Positions 1-9,716 are shown, numbered from the stretch's first letter. The stretch is 13,847 nucleotides of DNA from Zasmidium citrigriseum (GCA_002786025.1 NHNW01000130.1:1-13847), one strand, 5' to 3'. Notes: generated by a model not told the origin, from the letters alone. A program made the numbers and translations.

Positions 1-205
1 GTCTAGAACTCCTCTCTTGCGCGGTAGTAGTACTTAACATTAGACTACGTCGTAGAGGGCGCGGGTATTATATGTTGTGTCTTTAAGCCACTTAGGGGTT
101 AGGTGCGTTAGATAGGCATCGTAGTTATACGTACTACCTACGGACGTAATAGCTATTACCTACCCTAGTAAGCTTAGCTAGGATGAAAGTACCAATTCTC
201 TTCTC
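1..205. other. No recognisable gene at left edge
   Basis: This stretch has the same RIP-type composition as the rest. I could not anchor a frame here by comparison with the paralogues that follow. It may be the 3' end of a further gene lying outside the window, or spacer. Confidence 0.4.
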
Positions 206-230
206 GTCCCGTCTTCTGTTATATGCTCGC
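206..230 (+). promoter_or_regulatory. Candidate core promoter of gene A
   Basis: The sequence CGTCCCGTCTTCTGTTATAT closely matches CGTCCCTTCTTCTGTTATAT at 3601-3620 upstream of gene D. Both lie about 50-75 bp before the inferred start and contain a TATAT box followed by a pyrimidine-rich leader. The match between two diverged paralogues is the evidence; promoter function is inferred. Confidence 0.45.
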
Positions 231-277
231 GTTGTTGCTCTACTCCGGTTTAAGGTTTGGCTAGCTCTCTTGCGTCT

Positions 278-1140
278 ATACTTCTTCTAAGCTTCCTCTT
301 ACTTTCTTCTCTTTACTACAACAACACCTTTCTCTACATCAAACGCCGATTCTGTTTAACGACTACCGTCTAATTAGCTTACATCCTCTAATCCACTCGA
401 GACTAGGTTATCCGACAGTCGTAGATCGCCCTAGGGCTCGTTATGTCCACCGTCCCTGCCTTCTACTATAGCGTCTTAAGCCCGGCATCGTAGGTCGCTC
501 GGTTTGGAGTTACCTTAGACATACTAGAGTAGCTACATTTCGGACCGTACACCTAGTACATCGACGGTATTATGTACACTTCTTAGCGTTACAAATAGGC
601 ACTTACCCTTGTGCCCGCCGTCGACATTGCCTATCTGTACCTTTAAGATCGCCTTACGGCTCGTTCGCAAGTCGGTATAAGCGAGCCAGTAGTTTACACG
701 CTAGTACGTACCCTTATGGAGGCTATGTTCCTACAGAGGTTCCTCGGCAATGCTAGTAATCCCTAGCTACTAGTAGTAAACGAGTGTTTGGATCGACTTA
801 TTGTCCGTTAGTATTCAACCCTCCGGTAGAGCGAATGTCGCTAACATATACAGGCCGCTTAGTTCTTAAGTCGGACGACAACTTGCGTATCTAGCCCCTC
901 TACCTAGCGTTGCTCGACAGACTCGAGGCTATTAGGTTTTAGGGCTTCTTAACGGCTCCCTACATCCGCCTCTACCTATCTATTAGCGATATGCAAGTCG
1001 TCCTTATTCGCTTTCCTAACGGTCTGTAAGCCTAAATGTCTGTTAGTATTTATTATCGGACTATCTTCGATTTATCGGTGGATGTGTTAATCTAGTGGGC
1101 TAGTTGTCTAGGAGATCTCGACTAGTTAGCTAAGAAAACG
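278..1140 (+). pseudogene. RIP-degraded paralogue A of the YIDG array family
   Basis: Function unknown. Exon 1 reads to 806 and exon 2 from 854, joined by a 47-nt intron. In exon 1 the frame shows VPAF (452-463), then LSPxxxVARFG, then HFGPYT-stop-YIDG (536-568), then FLQRFLGN and the conserved NECL just before the intron. Exon 2 begins RRLVL and ends near DQLAKK (about 1120-1137). In-frame stops are TAG or TAA, mostly where paralogues or context suggest Gln. The start is placed at an ATA (278), taken as a RIP-mutated ATG, and would give a Leu-rich hydrophobic N-terminus; this start is weak. The 3' end is not fixed because no TGA follows. Homologous to B, C, D and F; the family is not one I recognise. 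Confidence 0.65.
807..853 (+). other. Intron of gene A (47 nt)
   Basis: Donor GTTAGT at 807, branch point GCTAAC at 840-845 and acceptor ACAG ending at 853. Removing it restores the frame: exon 1 ends in C and exon 2 starts GC, making an Arg codon (phase 1) followed by a second Arg. The same position is interrupted in B, C, D and F. Confidence 0.8.
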
Positions 1141-1416
1141 GGGCATAGCTGCCGAAGAAAACAGTTTGTAGATAAGGGCCTTTAGGAAGTAGGCGTGTAT
1201 GTGTAGGAGGTAGCCCTAGCGTTAGCTAGCTATTCGGTTAGTTTGGACATTGCTTCTGTAGTGTCGACCTAGGCGATAGTCGACTAGCGTGCTTCTGTTA
1301 CACTAGAATTTCCTCTTGCTCTTCATATAATACTCTTACTAACGTCTTTACATGCGGTGTTTATATATCCTTTACTCTTACATAAGGTTTAGCTAGCCTT
1401 CTCGTAGTACTTATAT
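1141..1416. other. Spacer between A and B
   Basis: RIP-type sequence with no anchored frame. The part from about 1310 is pyrimidine-rich with several TATA-like stretches (for example around 1371) and probably holds the promoter and leader of gene B. The GGGTCGGGCC element seen before D, E and F is not evident here. Confidence 0.35.
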
Positions 1417-2328
1417 CCTTTCCCCTTCATCTGCTTCTTCTTCTCTTCGCCGCGACACAACTTCCATTATCGCCGCAACTATCTACTCTCTAGTACAACC
1501 GTCTAATTAGCTTATTTCCACCCCTCTTACCTTACGGCTACGCTCTCCGACGATATTATCCTACTTTAGTCGTTACACGACATAGTCGCCGCTACTATAA
1601 CTGTCGTCCCCGCCTTTCATCCTAATGCCTTAAGTCCCGAACAGTAGGTCGCTCGGTATAGTATTAGCTCGGATACGCCGTAGTAGCCGCATTTCGGCCC
1701 TTACATTTAGTACATCGACGGTGTTAAGTATACCTCCCTCGCCTGTAAGAATACTCTTACTTAGATCCTCGACGTCGAGTTAGCGTGTTCGTTTATACGA
1801 GATCGCCTCTTGTTAGGTATGTAGGTCGGTATAAGTGTAGCGGATACATTTAAGCCTGCGGAGGCTCTTACTCTAGCGCTATTCCTACACAAGTTCCTCG
1901 GTAACGTAGGCGATTAATGGCTGCTATTGTCGAGCGAGTGTGTCTCTAGACTCGTTAGCCGTAAGTCGCTATCCACCTACTTAACGTACGTTTTACTAAC
2001 TATAATAGGCCGCCTCTCTCTAGGGATGCTAGACTACGTGCCTATATAGCCCCTTCTTACGGTCTTGCTCGACAGGCTCGCCGCTACCGGCCCTAACAAC
2101 TATACACTCGCGACCTTCGACCTCCTCTACTAGTTAGTCGGCGAACTCGAGGACGTCCTCTCTCGATACCCCGACAATACTTAAGTAATAACATTATCGA
2201 TAGCCGTCGTTATCCTAACTCTATACGACACAGAGCGACTGTCTAGTACATCTTACTCGCCTATTAAGAAGCTACAAGGAGGAAATCCTAGCCAATTAGG
2301 CTAGAAATCACCTCGACACTCGACCTGA
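1417..2328 (+). pseudogene. RIP-degraded paralogue B of the YIDG array family
   Basis: This is one of the clearest family members and the reference I used to align the others. Exon 1 runs to 1960 and exon 2 from 2009. Ordered landmarks: TTV-stop-LAY (about 1495-1512), VPAFHPN (1609-1629), LSPEQ-stop-VARY, HFGPYI-stop-YIDG (1690-1722), a long helical stretch with FLHKFLGN, the SECV motif, then the intron, then RRLSLG and a Leu-rich C-terminal half with RYPDN. The frame reaches a genuine TGA at 2326-2328; RIP in CpA context cannot make TGA, so it is probably the original stop. In-frame stops before that are TAG or TAA only. The start is uncertain and 1417 is nominal. Function unknown. Confidence 0.7.
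1961..2008 (+). other. Intron of gene B (48 nt)
   Basis: Donor GTAAGT at 1961, branch point CTAAC at 1996-2000, acceptor ATAG ending at 2008. Its length is divisible by three, so B reads open through it. Comparison with A, C, D and F shows it is the same phase-1 intron, with the spliced product reading R-R-L. Confidence 0.75.
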
Positions 2329-2541
2329 GATTTAAGCAGCTAGTACTGCCCTATAGGTAGGGGTTAGAGACGTGGACATGAAGTTGGCTATCTTAAAGTT
2401 AGGTGGAGTTTCCTTATGTTACTAGCGTTAGTATAGCACAGACATAGTATCGCGCAGGGTAGGTGTATTAGTTCCCGTCGATCTAATTTTAGACCGCCCT
2501 CTACTACCTCTTCTCTCTTTTACATGCTCTTATCTTGCATA

Positions 2542-2559
2542 GGTCGGCCCGCTTGCCGC
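2542..2559 (+). promoter_or_regulatory. Conserved GGTCGGsCC element upstream of C
   Basis: GGTCGGCCCGCTTGCCGC is a diverged copy of the GGGTCGGGCCGG element found just upstream of D, E and F. It lies about 15 bp before the inferred start of C. A shared promoter or 5' UTR element is inferred. Confidence 0.35.
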
Positions 2560-2574
2560 TTCTCTGTTTAGTGT

Positions 2575-3409
2575 ATATATTCGTTAGTTTCTACGTGTCC
2601 CTTTATTGTTGTGACAATTACTATCCGCTCGCCATTTCATCTAACTAGTTAAATTCTTCTACACTCGATTACCTAATATAAGCAACGCCCGTTCTACTAC
2701 TCGAACATCGATACTCTCGATCAATTGGCTACGATTCGGCTTAGTATACGGCTTACGTTCTCCGTCTTGCTCTATTACAATAGCCTCTCGGTTGCTATAA
2801 TCGACCTTTTTTACTCTAACGGCCTCTCGCCTAATTAATAGGTCTACGAGTACGGCGTTACCTACGACAATCCCGCACGCCGATATGCTAGACTACATAC
2901 ATAGTTTATCGACGGTATTAAGCGAACATCCCGCGGTGTCGAGCACGTAGTTATAGAAACGCTAGACCTCGACTTTCTATGTCGATTCTTACATGCCTAG
3001 GTGGGAGTGTGTACATTGTTCGAAGGACTAGAATATAGGATGGATCTACCTAATGTCCTATGTACTATACTCTACCTATAGTAGCTACTAGGTACGGGAG
3101 GGGTACCGTGGATAATACTAGTTAGCAAGTGTCTCGACCTAATCGTACTTCGTATGTCTGTCCTTGTCTAGTAGGGCTACCTTTGTTACTTTGCTAACTA
3201 CTATAGGACGTACGATAATAGAGAGTTAGGATTTCCAGACGATAGAAGATCTTCTACCTATAGCCGTAGTCTGTACGACGCCTCTACTAAATAGTACAGG
3301 ACCCGCTAATCTTCGGCGAGTACTATCGGAGAGTCTCGAGGCTACGTAGACCGCGGCTCGTACCTAGCCTAATGCTATTCTCCGCGATGCTATGCCCTCT
3401 ACTTCTTGA
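2575..3409 (+). pseudogene. RIP-degraded paralogue C of the YIDG array family
   Basis: Exon 1 is 2575-3151 and exon 2 is 3207-3409, together 260 codons including a TGA stop at 3407-3409. Landmarks: LDQLATI near 2719-2739, LSPN-stop-stop-V-EYG, then FIDGIKRTS (YIDG equivalent, about 2905-2928), YLQQLLG-type segment with two adjacent TAG codons, SKCL before the intron and RRTII after it. Start is an ATA at 2575, taken as RIP-mutated ATG; it is weak. The gene shares intron position, conserved Cys and core with A, B, D and F. The open stretch on the opposite strand at 3323-3556 overlaps exon 2 and is a shadow. Function unknown. Confidence 0.65.
3152..3206 (+). other. Intron of gene C (55 nt)
   Basis: Donor GTATGT at 3152, branch point GCTAAC ending at 3198, acceptor ATAG ending at 3206. 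Splicing rejoins C to GA (an Arg codon, phase 1), giving R-R-T, and brings the C-terminal frame in line with the family. Confidence 0.78.
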
Positions 3410-3600
3410 AGTAGCGGTGCTAGGCGTGTAGGCGGGTAGCAATTTTCGGCCAATTGGTTTAAAAGTTCCTCTAAGTCGGCATTCGCCTAGCATTTGCCGC
3501 CGTGTCTTTCTTATGCGCTCCGTAGGCACTTCTATTACACATAAATATGCAATCAATGTATTATATTGTATGTATCTAAGGACAATCGATAAAGATGCAT

Positions 3601-3641
3601 CGTCCCTTCTTCTGTTATATATATTTCTCGGGTCGGGCCGT
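3601..3641 (+). promoter_or_regulatory. Candidate promoter of gene D
   Basis: It contains the TTCTGTTATAT box shared with gene A, followed by GGGTCGGGCCG (3630-3640) shared with E and F. The inferred start is about 23 bp downstream. Conservation between diverged paralogues supports function; the role is inferred. Confidence 0.5.
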
Positions 3642-3663
3642 TTCTTAGCGTACCTTTCCCGCT

Positions 3664-4918
3664 ATATTTAGGGTTCGCCTTTTCCCCTTCTGCGCTAAAT
3701 TCCTTCCTCTCTTTCGACGACAAACTTTACACTAATTGGTTACGATACCCTCTAACACGTCCTCTCCCCCGATTAGTCGGACATTCCTATATCCTCCTCT
3801 TATCTAGCAACTAAACGACACAACTATCTATTTGCAACGTCGTTTGTACGCCGCCGTGCTACGATCGTTGTGTATTAAACTATTCGCTAATCGTGTTGTA
3901 GACGGCCTCCATCCTTACGTAGCTACACAACACTTTGTAACCTATTAGTCGATCTCCTAAGATCCCTACTTGCGCCTATCCTTATCGATAGGCTATAGTA
4001 CTACTATACTCCTACTATCTACTATAACTATAACGTCTTATCCGGTCCTCTACTAGTCGTATAGCGTTACCCCGAGCGAATAGCTGTTACGGTACGGCGT
4101 TATATTCGAGGACAGCGCTCGGCCGCATTTCGGTCCCTACGTCTAGTACATCGACAGCGTTAGGTATACTTCTAGTACGGTTAAGCTATATCTTATCCGC
4201 TCTATTTACCTCGAGTCTCGGTGTAGGAAGTACGACCGAACCCTTAGTATAGGACCGATAGACTAACCTAATCTCGTCGACTACGACCTAGGCTAGACGT
4301 TAGGTAAGATCCTGTTTCTCTAGCACATCTACCGAACCGCTAGCCCTACCTAGCTCGAGTTAGTAGTAAGATGTCTCCGGTAGCTCGCAATCCGTAAGTA
4401 ATATTAGGCGTTACTTAGCTATAGGCATAGTGCTAATAAATCCAGGTCGTATAGTAATAGGTCCCTTAGATCCTTGCCTATTCGAACATCTTATCGAGGG
4501 TATGTGTAGCTATATAGACCGCTTCCTACCTACTAGGGGTGCTATAACTGCCCGTAGGTTATAGCGTATCCGAGACGCTATCGATTTAGCGATAGGGATA
4601 GTTACGAATTAGCCCGATACTATCCTTATTAATCCACTCGACATCGGATAGGCTTAGTAACTGTACTTCGTTATAGGCGGCCTCTAGCCACCCGCGAGTG
4701 TAGTCTCTATGCGGCCCTCTAACATATAGGCACGGTATCGGCTTATCTACTAATAGATCGGCCGGGTGACTAGTTACGGAATTCTTAGCTAATTGGCTTA
4801 GAAACTACTGCTTTATAGCACACGTATGCTACGATGGCGAGGCGTCGCTGCCTTGGTATACGGCTTAATGCTTAGTCTAACACATTTCATTTATATTTTA
4901 TGTTTTGCTATCGATTAG
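3664..4918 (+). pseudogene. RIP-degraded paralogue D of the YIDG array family
   Basis: The longest member, about 401 codons after removing a 52-nt intron. Landmarks in exon 1: LH-stop-LVTI (near 3727-3750), VTPSE-stop-LLRYG, HFGPYV-stop-YIDS (4126-4158) then VRYTS, a central helical part with FL-stop-H, and VRCL-R before the intron. Exon 2 (from 4446) starts RRIVIGPL and runs to LS-stop-LA-stop-K near 4784-4803 before a hydrophobic tail ending in TAG at 4916. All in-frame stops are TAG or TAA. The start is an ATA at 3664 (ex-ATG by inference) just after the promoter element. The true stop may be earlier, for instance the TAA at 4790. Function unknown. Confidence 0.65.
4394..4445 (+). other. 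Intron of gene D (52 nt)
   Basis: Donor GTAAGT at 4394, branch-like GCTAAT ending at 4437, acceptor CCAG ending at 4445. It has the same phase-1 Arg position as in the other paralogues; splicing yields R-R-I and restores the family frame. Confidence 0.75.
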
Positions 4919-5022
4919 GTATGTTTTTGTAGGGCGTAGGTATCGATAGGCAGTGTATATAGGGACCTTTCTACCTAGTTAGCTAGTTAGCTTCTAATTG
5001 GACTTGTAGTATCTGTTCTTTT

Positions 5023-5054
5023 ATATGTTTTTACATGGGTCGGGCCGGTAGCCG
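5023..5054 (+). promoter_or_regulatory. Candidate promoter of gene E
   Basis: A TATAT box at about 5023 precedes GGGTCGGGCCGGTAGCCG (5037-5054). The ATG of E follows 31 bp later. The same element at a nearly identical distance precedes gene F, which supports both the element and the two starts. Confidence 0.5.
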
Positions 5055-5085
5055 CAGTGCTATAGCGCCGACATTAGTTTCTTAA

Positions 5086-6126
5086 ATGTCTACGTCGGCT
5101 CGTAGAACCAAACCTCTATTAATAACTACCTTACCTTCCGACTGTTCTACTTATCTACTTGGCTGCGATATACCTTCTCTAGTAACTACTTAGCCTACTA
5201 CGTACCCTCCACTACGGCCTATTGTTACCTTAACCGCTACCCTAGTTATAGACTAATAAGGTATTTACCCTCCCCCCCTTTCTCTAGCTCGAGGACTTAT
5301 TTAACTACCCCCTAGCATGTTACCCGACTCGCTCTCCGTCGATTTCGTTAAGGCTCTTATAGCAAATGCTACTATAATCCAAGACCGTAATCTCTTCGAC
5401 ACGTTTACTAGAAAGCGAGAGCGAGGCCTCTACAAAGTTCGTAAGGTATTTGTTAAGATGCAACCGCTCGCTCTCCATGTCGCCGATGCTATCCCTCTAC
5501 CGACTATTAGGGCACCTAAGACCCCCATCTACGCGGTTAAGACTTTCGGTAGCACCGATGTCTTCTTTGTCAAATTCGAAGACTAGAAGTACACCGTCTT
5601 CCCGATCGAGTAGTTTATTAACGCCCCGCCGCTTTCTAGTATTCGTCTTTACCGCCGCTTTAGCGATGAAGATAATAGGGATAACTATAGTAGTAGAAAC
5701 GCTAAGGCGTTTAAGCGCGCTATCCTCCTCTCCTTTGCTACCCTTATCGACACTAGCAAGGATAATATAGGCGAGAGCGAGTACAAGGTTCGCTAGTAGA
5801 TGCTACAGACGTAGTAACACGACTACTAATGTTAGTGGCGGGATTCGTCGGGTTTCGACGAGATGGGCCTAGACAGACCGGAATAGAGTACGACATAATA
5901 CGGCCGATAGTACTAAGTAATTACCTTAGCAACTAGCTGCGTTGTAACTACGGTTAAGCTCGATTGTGTAGGTTGTTAGGGCGATTCTATCCTTTAGCTT
6001 AATTGCAAATCTTATTAATCTTGTCTACGGTCTTAACACCTTGCATCTGTCTTCTATAGCGTCGCCGTAAGTACTACCGATATTATACCGTCGTCCTAGG
6101 TTTTAGACTAATTAGCTTAGAAATTA
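5086..6126 (+). pseudogene. RIP-degraded gene E, unrelated body inside the array
   Basis: It opens with a surviving ATG (5086, MSTSARR) 31 bp after the conserved promoter element. The frame stays free of TGA and of apparent shifts to beyond 6110, about 340 codons. Its longest open part is 5317-5586: a basic stretch with TRKRERG, then APKTPIYAVKTFGSTDVFF. A TAG follows (probably ex-CAG), then KYTVFPIE, SSIRLYRRF and NYSSRNAKAFKRA. This body does not align with the YIDG family, and I do not recognise the domain. The end is marked by LD-stop-LA-stop-K over the shared CTAATTAG motif at 6108. RIP is lighter in the 5' half. Promoter and 3' motif match the flanking paralogues, so the gene may be a chimera or a second family embedded in the array. 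Confidence 0.55.
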
Positions 6127-6340
6127 CCCTATATCCGCCTAGTATAAGTTTGTAGGTATCGATGTTAACTAAGTCTATGTATTAATCTGTAATGTAGCAT
6201 ATTTCTACTAAGTAGTTACCTAGATGTTCCCTCGTCGAGTAGGAGACGTCGAATAACCTACGTCTAGACTTTCGTAACTAATTAGCTTATTGACATTCTG
6301 CCCCGTCTTGCGGCTATTATTTATTCATATGCGCATGTAT

Positions 6341-6358
6341 GGCTCGGGCCGGTCGCCG
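6341..6358 (+). promoter_or_regulatory. Conserved CGGGCCGG element upstream of F
   Basis: GGCTCGGGCCGGTCGCCG matches the element before E (GGGTCGGGCCGGTAGCCG). The distance from its end to the start codon is nearly the same (31-32 bp), and the start-codon context aligns: E has ATGTCTACG and F has ATAGCTACG. Confidence 0.5.
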
Positions 6359-6390
6359 TGCGTGTTGCGACTCTAGCCCTAGCTTCTTAT

Positions 6391-7394
6391 ATAGCTACGC
6401 TTTGTTATAAACCTTAACTATCTACTACTAACAGACAAACGCTCTAGCCGATTTATTCGCCTAACTAGCCACGATTTCAACCCTTTAACCACCTTATCCT
6501 CCGGCGTAGACGCTAAAGTTCATCCTAACCTCCGCTTAATTATCGGGGTAGCCGCGAGGTCTTCTTATCCTACCGATCTTACGGACGTCTATAACTAGTT
6601 AACTCCCCGCCGAGACCGGTTAGTATCTTCTCTCTAATTATGTCGATAGTCGCTAGGGTCCCGGCGTTCCATTCGAATAGTCTTACTCCCCGTCAATAGG
6701 TCCTCGAATATAGGGTCCTCTACGATACTTTAGTGTTACCGTATCTTAGTCCCTACAACTAGTATATCGATAGCATTTAGCGATTATCCGTCGTCGTCGA
6801 ACTCTATCTCCTAGATGCGCCCGACATCGAAGTCGAATCTTAGGTCGCAATGTAGTTACTATGCTTACCTAGTGTCTTCGTAGCGGACGGTTATATGCCT
6901 AACCCCGGATTACAATTGCACAACATTCTGTTCTTGCAACAGTTCTAAGGGAAAGGCGGCTAGCATTGCCTAAAGGTTGTAGTTAAATGTCTCTAAGCCC
7001 TTACTCGTCGTATGTACCCGTCTATTATTACATCGTCTACCTAGTGCTTACTAACTTACTAGGCCGCCTAGCCTTAGGACCCCTTAATCTAGGACCGATT
7101 AAGCATCTCGTCGTAGCCGTTCGGGCTTGCATTGCTTCATTCTCGTCCTATCCGAGTAAAGACGTACTTCCCCTTACGTAAGCGCTCGACGATTTCCTTA
7201 ACGCTATCTACGAGTTCCCCGACGCTAGTCTTGCCGACGAAATGCATTCGACTTAAAGCATTAGGTGTGTAGGAGGAGAGAGTTTTACGACCAATTGGTC
7301 CGATACTACGCTATACTACGTTATCGCCCGAACCTTGTATTTCGACGGGTTTACGGGACTCTTCGCTACGGGGTATATTATACGGGGGTTTTGA
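6391..7394 (+). pseudogene. RIP-degraded paralogue F of the YIDG array family
   Basis: The start is ATA at 6391, aligned with the surviving ATG of E and in frame with the rest, so it is a convincing case of a start codon lost by ATG-to-ATA mutation. Exon 1 runs to 7009 and exon 2 from 7063; the exon 2 frame reaches a TGA at 7392-7394 (about 317 codons). Landmarks: VPAFHSNSL (6658-6684), TPRQ-stop-VLEYR, SPYN-stop-YIDS (6748-6774), FLQQF, VKCL before the intron, RRLALG after it. A TAA at 7254 could also be the original end. The CCAATTGG element begins 2 nt after the TGA. Function unknown. Confidence 0.65.
7010..7062 (+). other. Intron of gene F (53 nt)
   Basis: Donor GTATGT at 7010, branch point ACTAAC ending at 7055, acceptor CTAG ending at 7062. 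Without splicing the frame is broken here; with it the product reads R-R-R-L-A-L-G, like gene B. Confidence 0.8.
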
Positions 7395-7928
7395 GCCAAT
7401 TGGTCTAAAAGTCTAGCGTTTCGCCGGTGTCCCGATTGGCACCGTTGTATTAACTAATTAGTTATAAAGTATATATCGGCCGATTGTTATACTTAAGTCG
7501 GGTACGGCTAGGCATACCCTTTACATTACTTCGTATATAACACTTAGTTCCATCGATCGGGCTGTTTCTATTAACCTGGTTTTAAGCTAATCGTAGGTAT
7601 TGCCCTTAATCATAACCTATTTACGGCTATGCTAGCTACACGCTATTATCCGCGTGTTCGGGGGTTGTATTTTACATGTAATGTTAACGTTTTGTAGTGT
7701 GGACATGTCTATCCGTAATAGCGCATAATGGGATTAGTTCGCGCCCCTGTCGATCATAGCCCTCGGAGCGGTCCGCTATAGTAGTCGGCACTATCTACTT
7801 CCTGTTACGTGTACTTTACGCGTCTATATAACTGTCGTTAACTTTCCCCTCCGCATCTCGCGCTACAAACTTTAATTCTCTTCCTAACGCCCTTTTCATT
7901 CAATCTCTATATCTAATACCGTACCGCT
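7395..7928. other. Spacer and promoter region of the 7929 gene
   Basis: The first part holds the CCAATTGG element (7396) and a related CTAATTAG followed by TTATAAAGT (7454). The rest shows no anchored frame. A TATATAA box lies at 7825-7831, about 98 bp before the ATG at 7929. It is followed by a pyrimidine-rich leader with few purines, typical of fungal 5' UTRs. Confidence 0.5.
7825..7831 (+). promoter_or_regulatory. TATA box of the 7929 gene
   Basis: TATATAA about 98 bp upstream of the surviving ATG, with a C/T-rich leader between them. This is a sequence-level call only. Confidence 0.45.
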
Positions 7929-9716
7929 ATGTCTCTATTAACGTTTAGTTGGATGCCGCTAGAGGTGCGAGCGATAATATTCGAGCGCGAGTTAACCTAC
8001 TCTAACTACCTAGTTATTGTATACGATAACGGGCGACAAAGCAAATACGTCTACGACTTCTTGCCTTTATATCCCGCGTTCAATACACTCGATCGCGAGA
8101 CTGCTACTATAGTTATGTATAGGAACGCCTTTTGTCTTTTAACGTTCGAGGGCGATCCTTGTCTGCAACCCGGCCTTTATGTGCTAATCGCCGAGCACTA
8201 GAGATCGACTATAATAGAATAGCGGGTATCCTATCCTAACCTAGTTGTTGCAAGCGTCTACATTACGGCTAGGCTAGATCCTCGTAACAACACTACGGAT
8301 ATCGAGTACTTAGTTCCGCTATGTACGCTAGGCTTGTATATCTGTCGCCTTTCGGCGGCGTAGTCTACCTACTATCCTAGCATGCCTCTTCCCGACGGTG
8401 TAGATAATAAGCACCTTATGTACTACGACGTCCTCTTAGAATTGCACTATCTTCGAGACGCTTAGCGTAGACAACGTCTAGAAACTCGTCTATTAGACGT
8501 ATTCCGGCCATTGCGGGTGCTAGGCAATCGCTTTAGAGTAAATTCCGCCACGCCCGATTTACACGCCGGGATGTTCGAGTTTAACTACTAGAGGGATCGT
8601 AGACCTAGGCTAGGTGTATAGTTAACTAAGTCCTTAGAAGAACTAGAGTCGTAGGCGTGTCGGGATGTGCGAATTGTAATGCGACGGGGTTAGTCTATTA
8701 CTAGAGACTCTAGCAATCTTCTTACACCCCTTAGTGCACTCGCTGCTACATGTCTAGAGTTAATACGGACGTCGACGGCGGTATATTAGGGTCGACTTAC
8801 AGAACAACTACGGCGGCGACTATAGTAGTTAACTGCGGCTACAGCGTACAACGCATTAGCGATTCGGCTTCGGGTTAACGTAATACGCTTCGACGATTGT
8901 TATAGTTGGCCTACCGTCGCCTATAGTAATTGTAGGGAGTCGATGTGTCTATGTGCCTTTCTTAATTCGCTCGGTAGGACTAATCCGTTAGGAGAGTTAT
9001 TGCCTTACGTAACTGCTAGACTCGACGCTAGCATGGAGCCGGGGACATAGCTAAGCTTGTATTACATAGTCGTGTTGTGCTATTCTGTGCCTGATCTAGG
9101 CACCTCTCTCTACTAGGTGGATAATCTTTAGTAGGGTATGCTACGACTCTAAGCACTTTATCGGCTATACTTCGAGCGGTACTCGTAGCTAGACTACCGT
9201 CGAGTAGTTAACGATATTAACATCCTAACATTAGCCGTGTAGTAGGCTCGAGACTAGTTGTTATAGTCTAGCAATTCCGACCTAGACTATTTTATACCGG
9301 AATTTAACGACAAGATACCCGAGGACGACTTCGAATACTCTGCATTATCTATCGTATAGATAAGGCTAAGCTTGAGCATAGAAGGTCCTCGGGGGTTTCC
9401 CTTACGCCTTACCTACCTATCCGGCACGAGTTAGAGCCTACGAGACATACCTACTATCCCGGATAATAACGATACTCCTCCGATGCTCACCTACGCTAAT
9501 TTCGAGTAAATAGTCGAGCGACGACGAGAAGAGACATTACCTAATCCAACAACGCACCCCTCCTAATACTATTGCAACACACGCCTAACTCCTATCCTAA
9601 CAGAAGTAACCCTCTACGAGATATATAGTATACTAGACTCGGAAGCTAGCGAGAGTCGGAAATAGATACAAACGGGGTTTGCGTTTAGTCTTGCGTCGTT
9701 ACTAACAGGACTTTGA
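7929..9716 (+). pseudogene. RIP-degraded 595-codon gene, possible LPxELR-type fungal protein
   Basis: It starts at an intact ATG (MSLLTFSWMPLEVR) and is open for 90 codons. It then continues in one frame, with about 26 TAG or TAA codons and no shift, to a TGA at 9714-9716. RIP readily makes TAG and TAA but not TGA, so this is likely the true end. Residues 9-20 (WMPLEVRAIIFE) resemble the LPxELRxxIYE opening of many fungal F-box-like or 2EXR-type proteins. The later stretch around residues 57-70 (RETATIVMYRNAF) fits the REEALxxFYxxNxF segment usual in those proteins. Residues about 340-440 are Leu-rich and helical (FLNSLGRTN, RLDASMEPG). The family call is tentative. No intron is needed. Confidence 0.6.

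Noticed and set aside
3323..3556. Minus-strand 77-codon open frame
   Set aside because: It overlaps exon 2 of gene C antisense and has no matching frame in the paralogues.
5450..5770. 106-codon open frame overlapping gene E
   Set aside because: Alternative frame of E rich in Ser and Arg; the frame from the ATG at 5086 is longer, has a promoter and ends at the shared motif.
7178..7228. Second intron in gene F (GTAAGC to CTAG, 51 nt)
   Set aside because: Its length keeps the frame either way and no paralogue shows an intron there, so there is no independent support.
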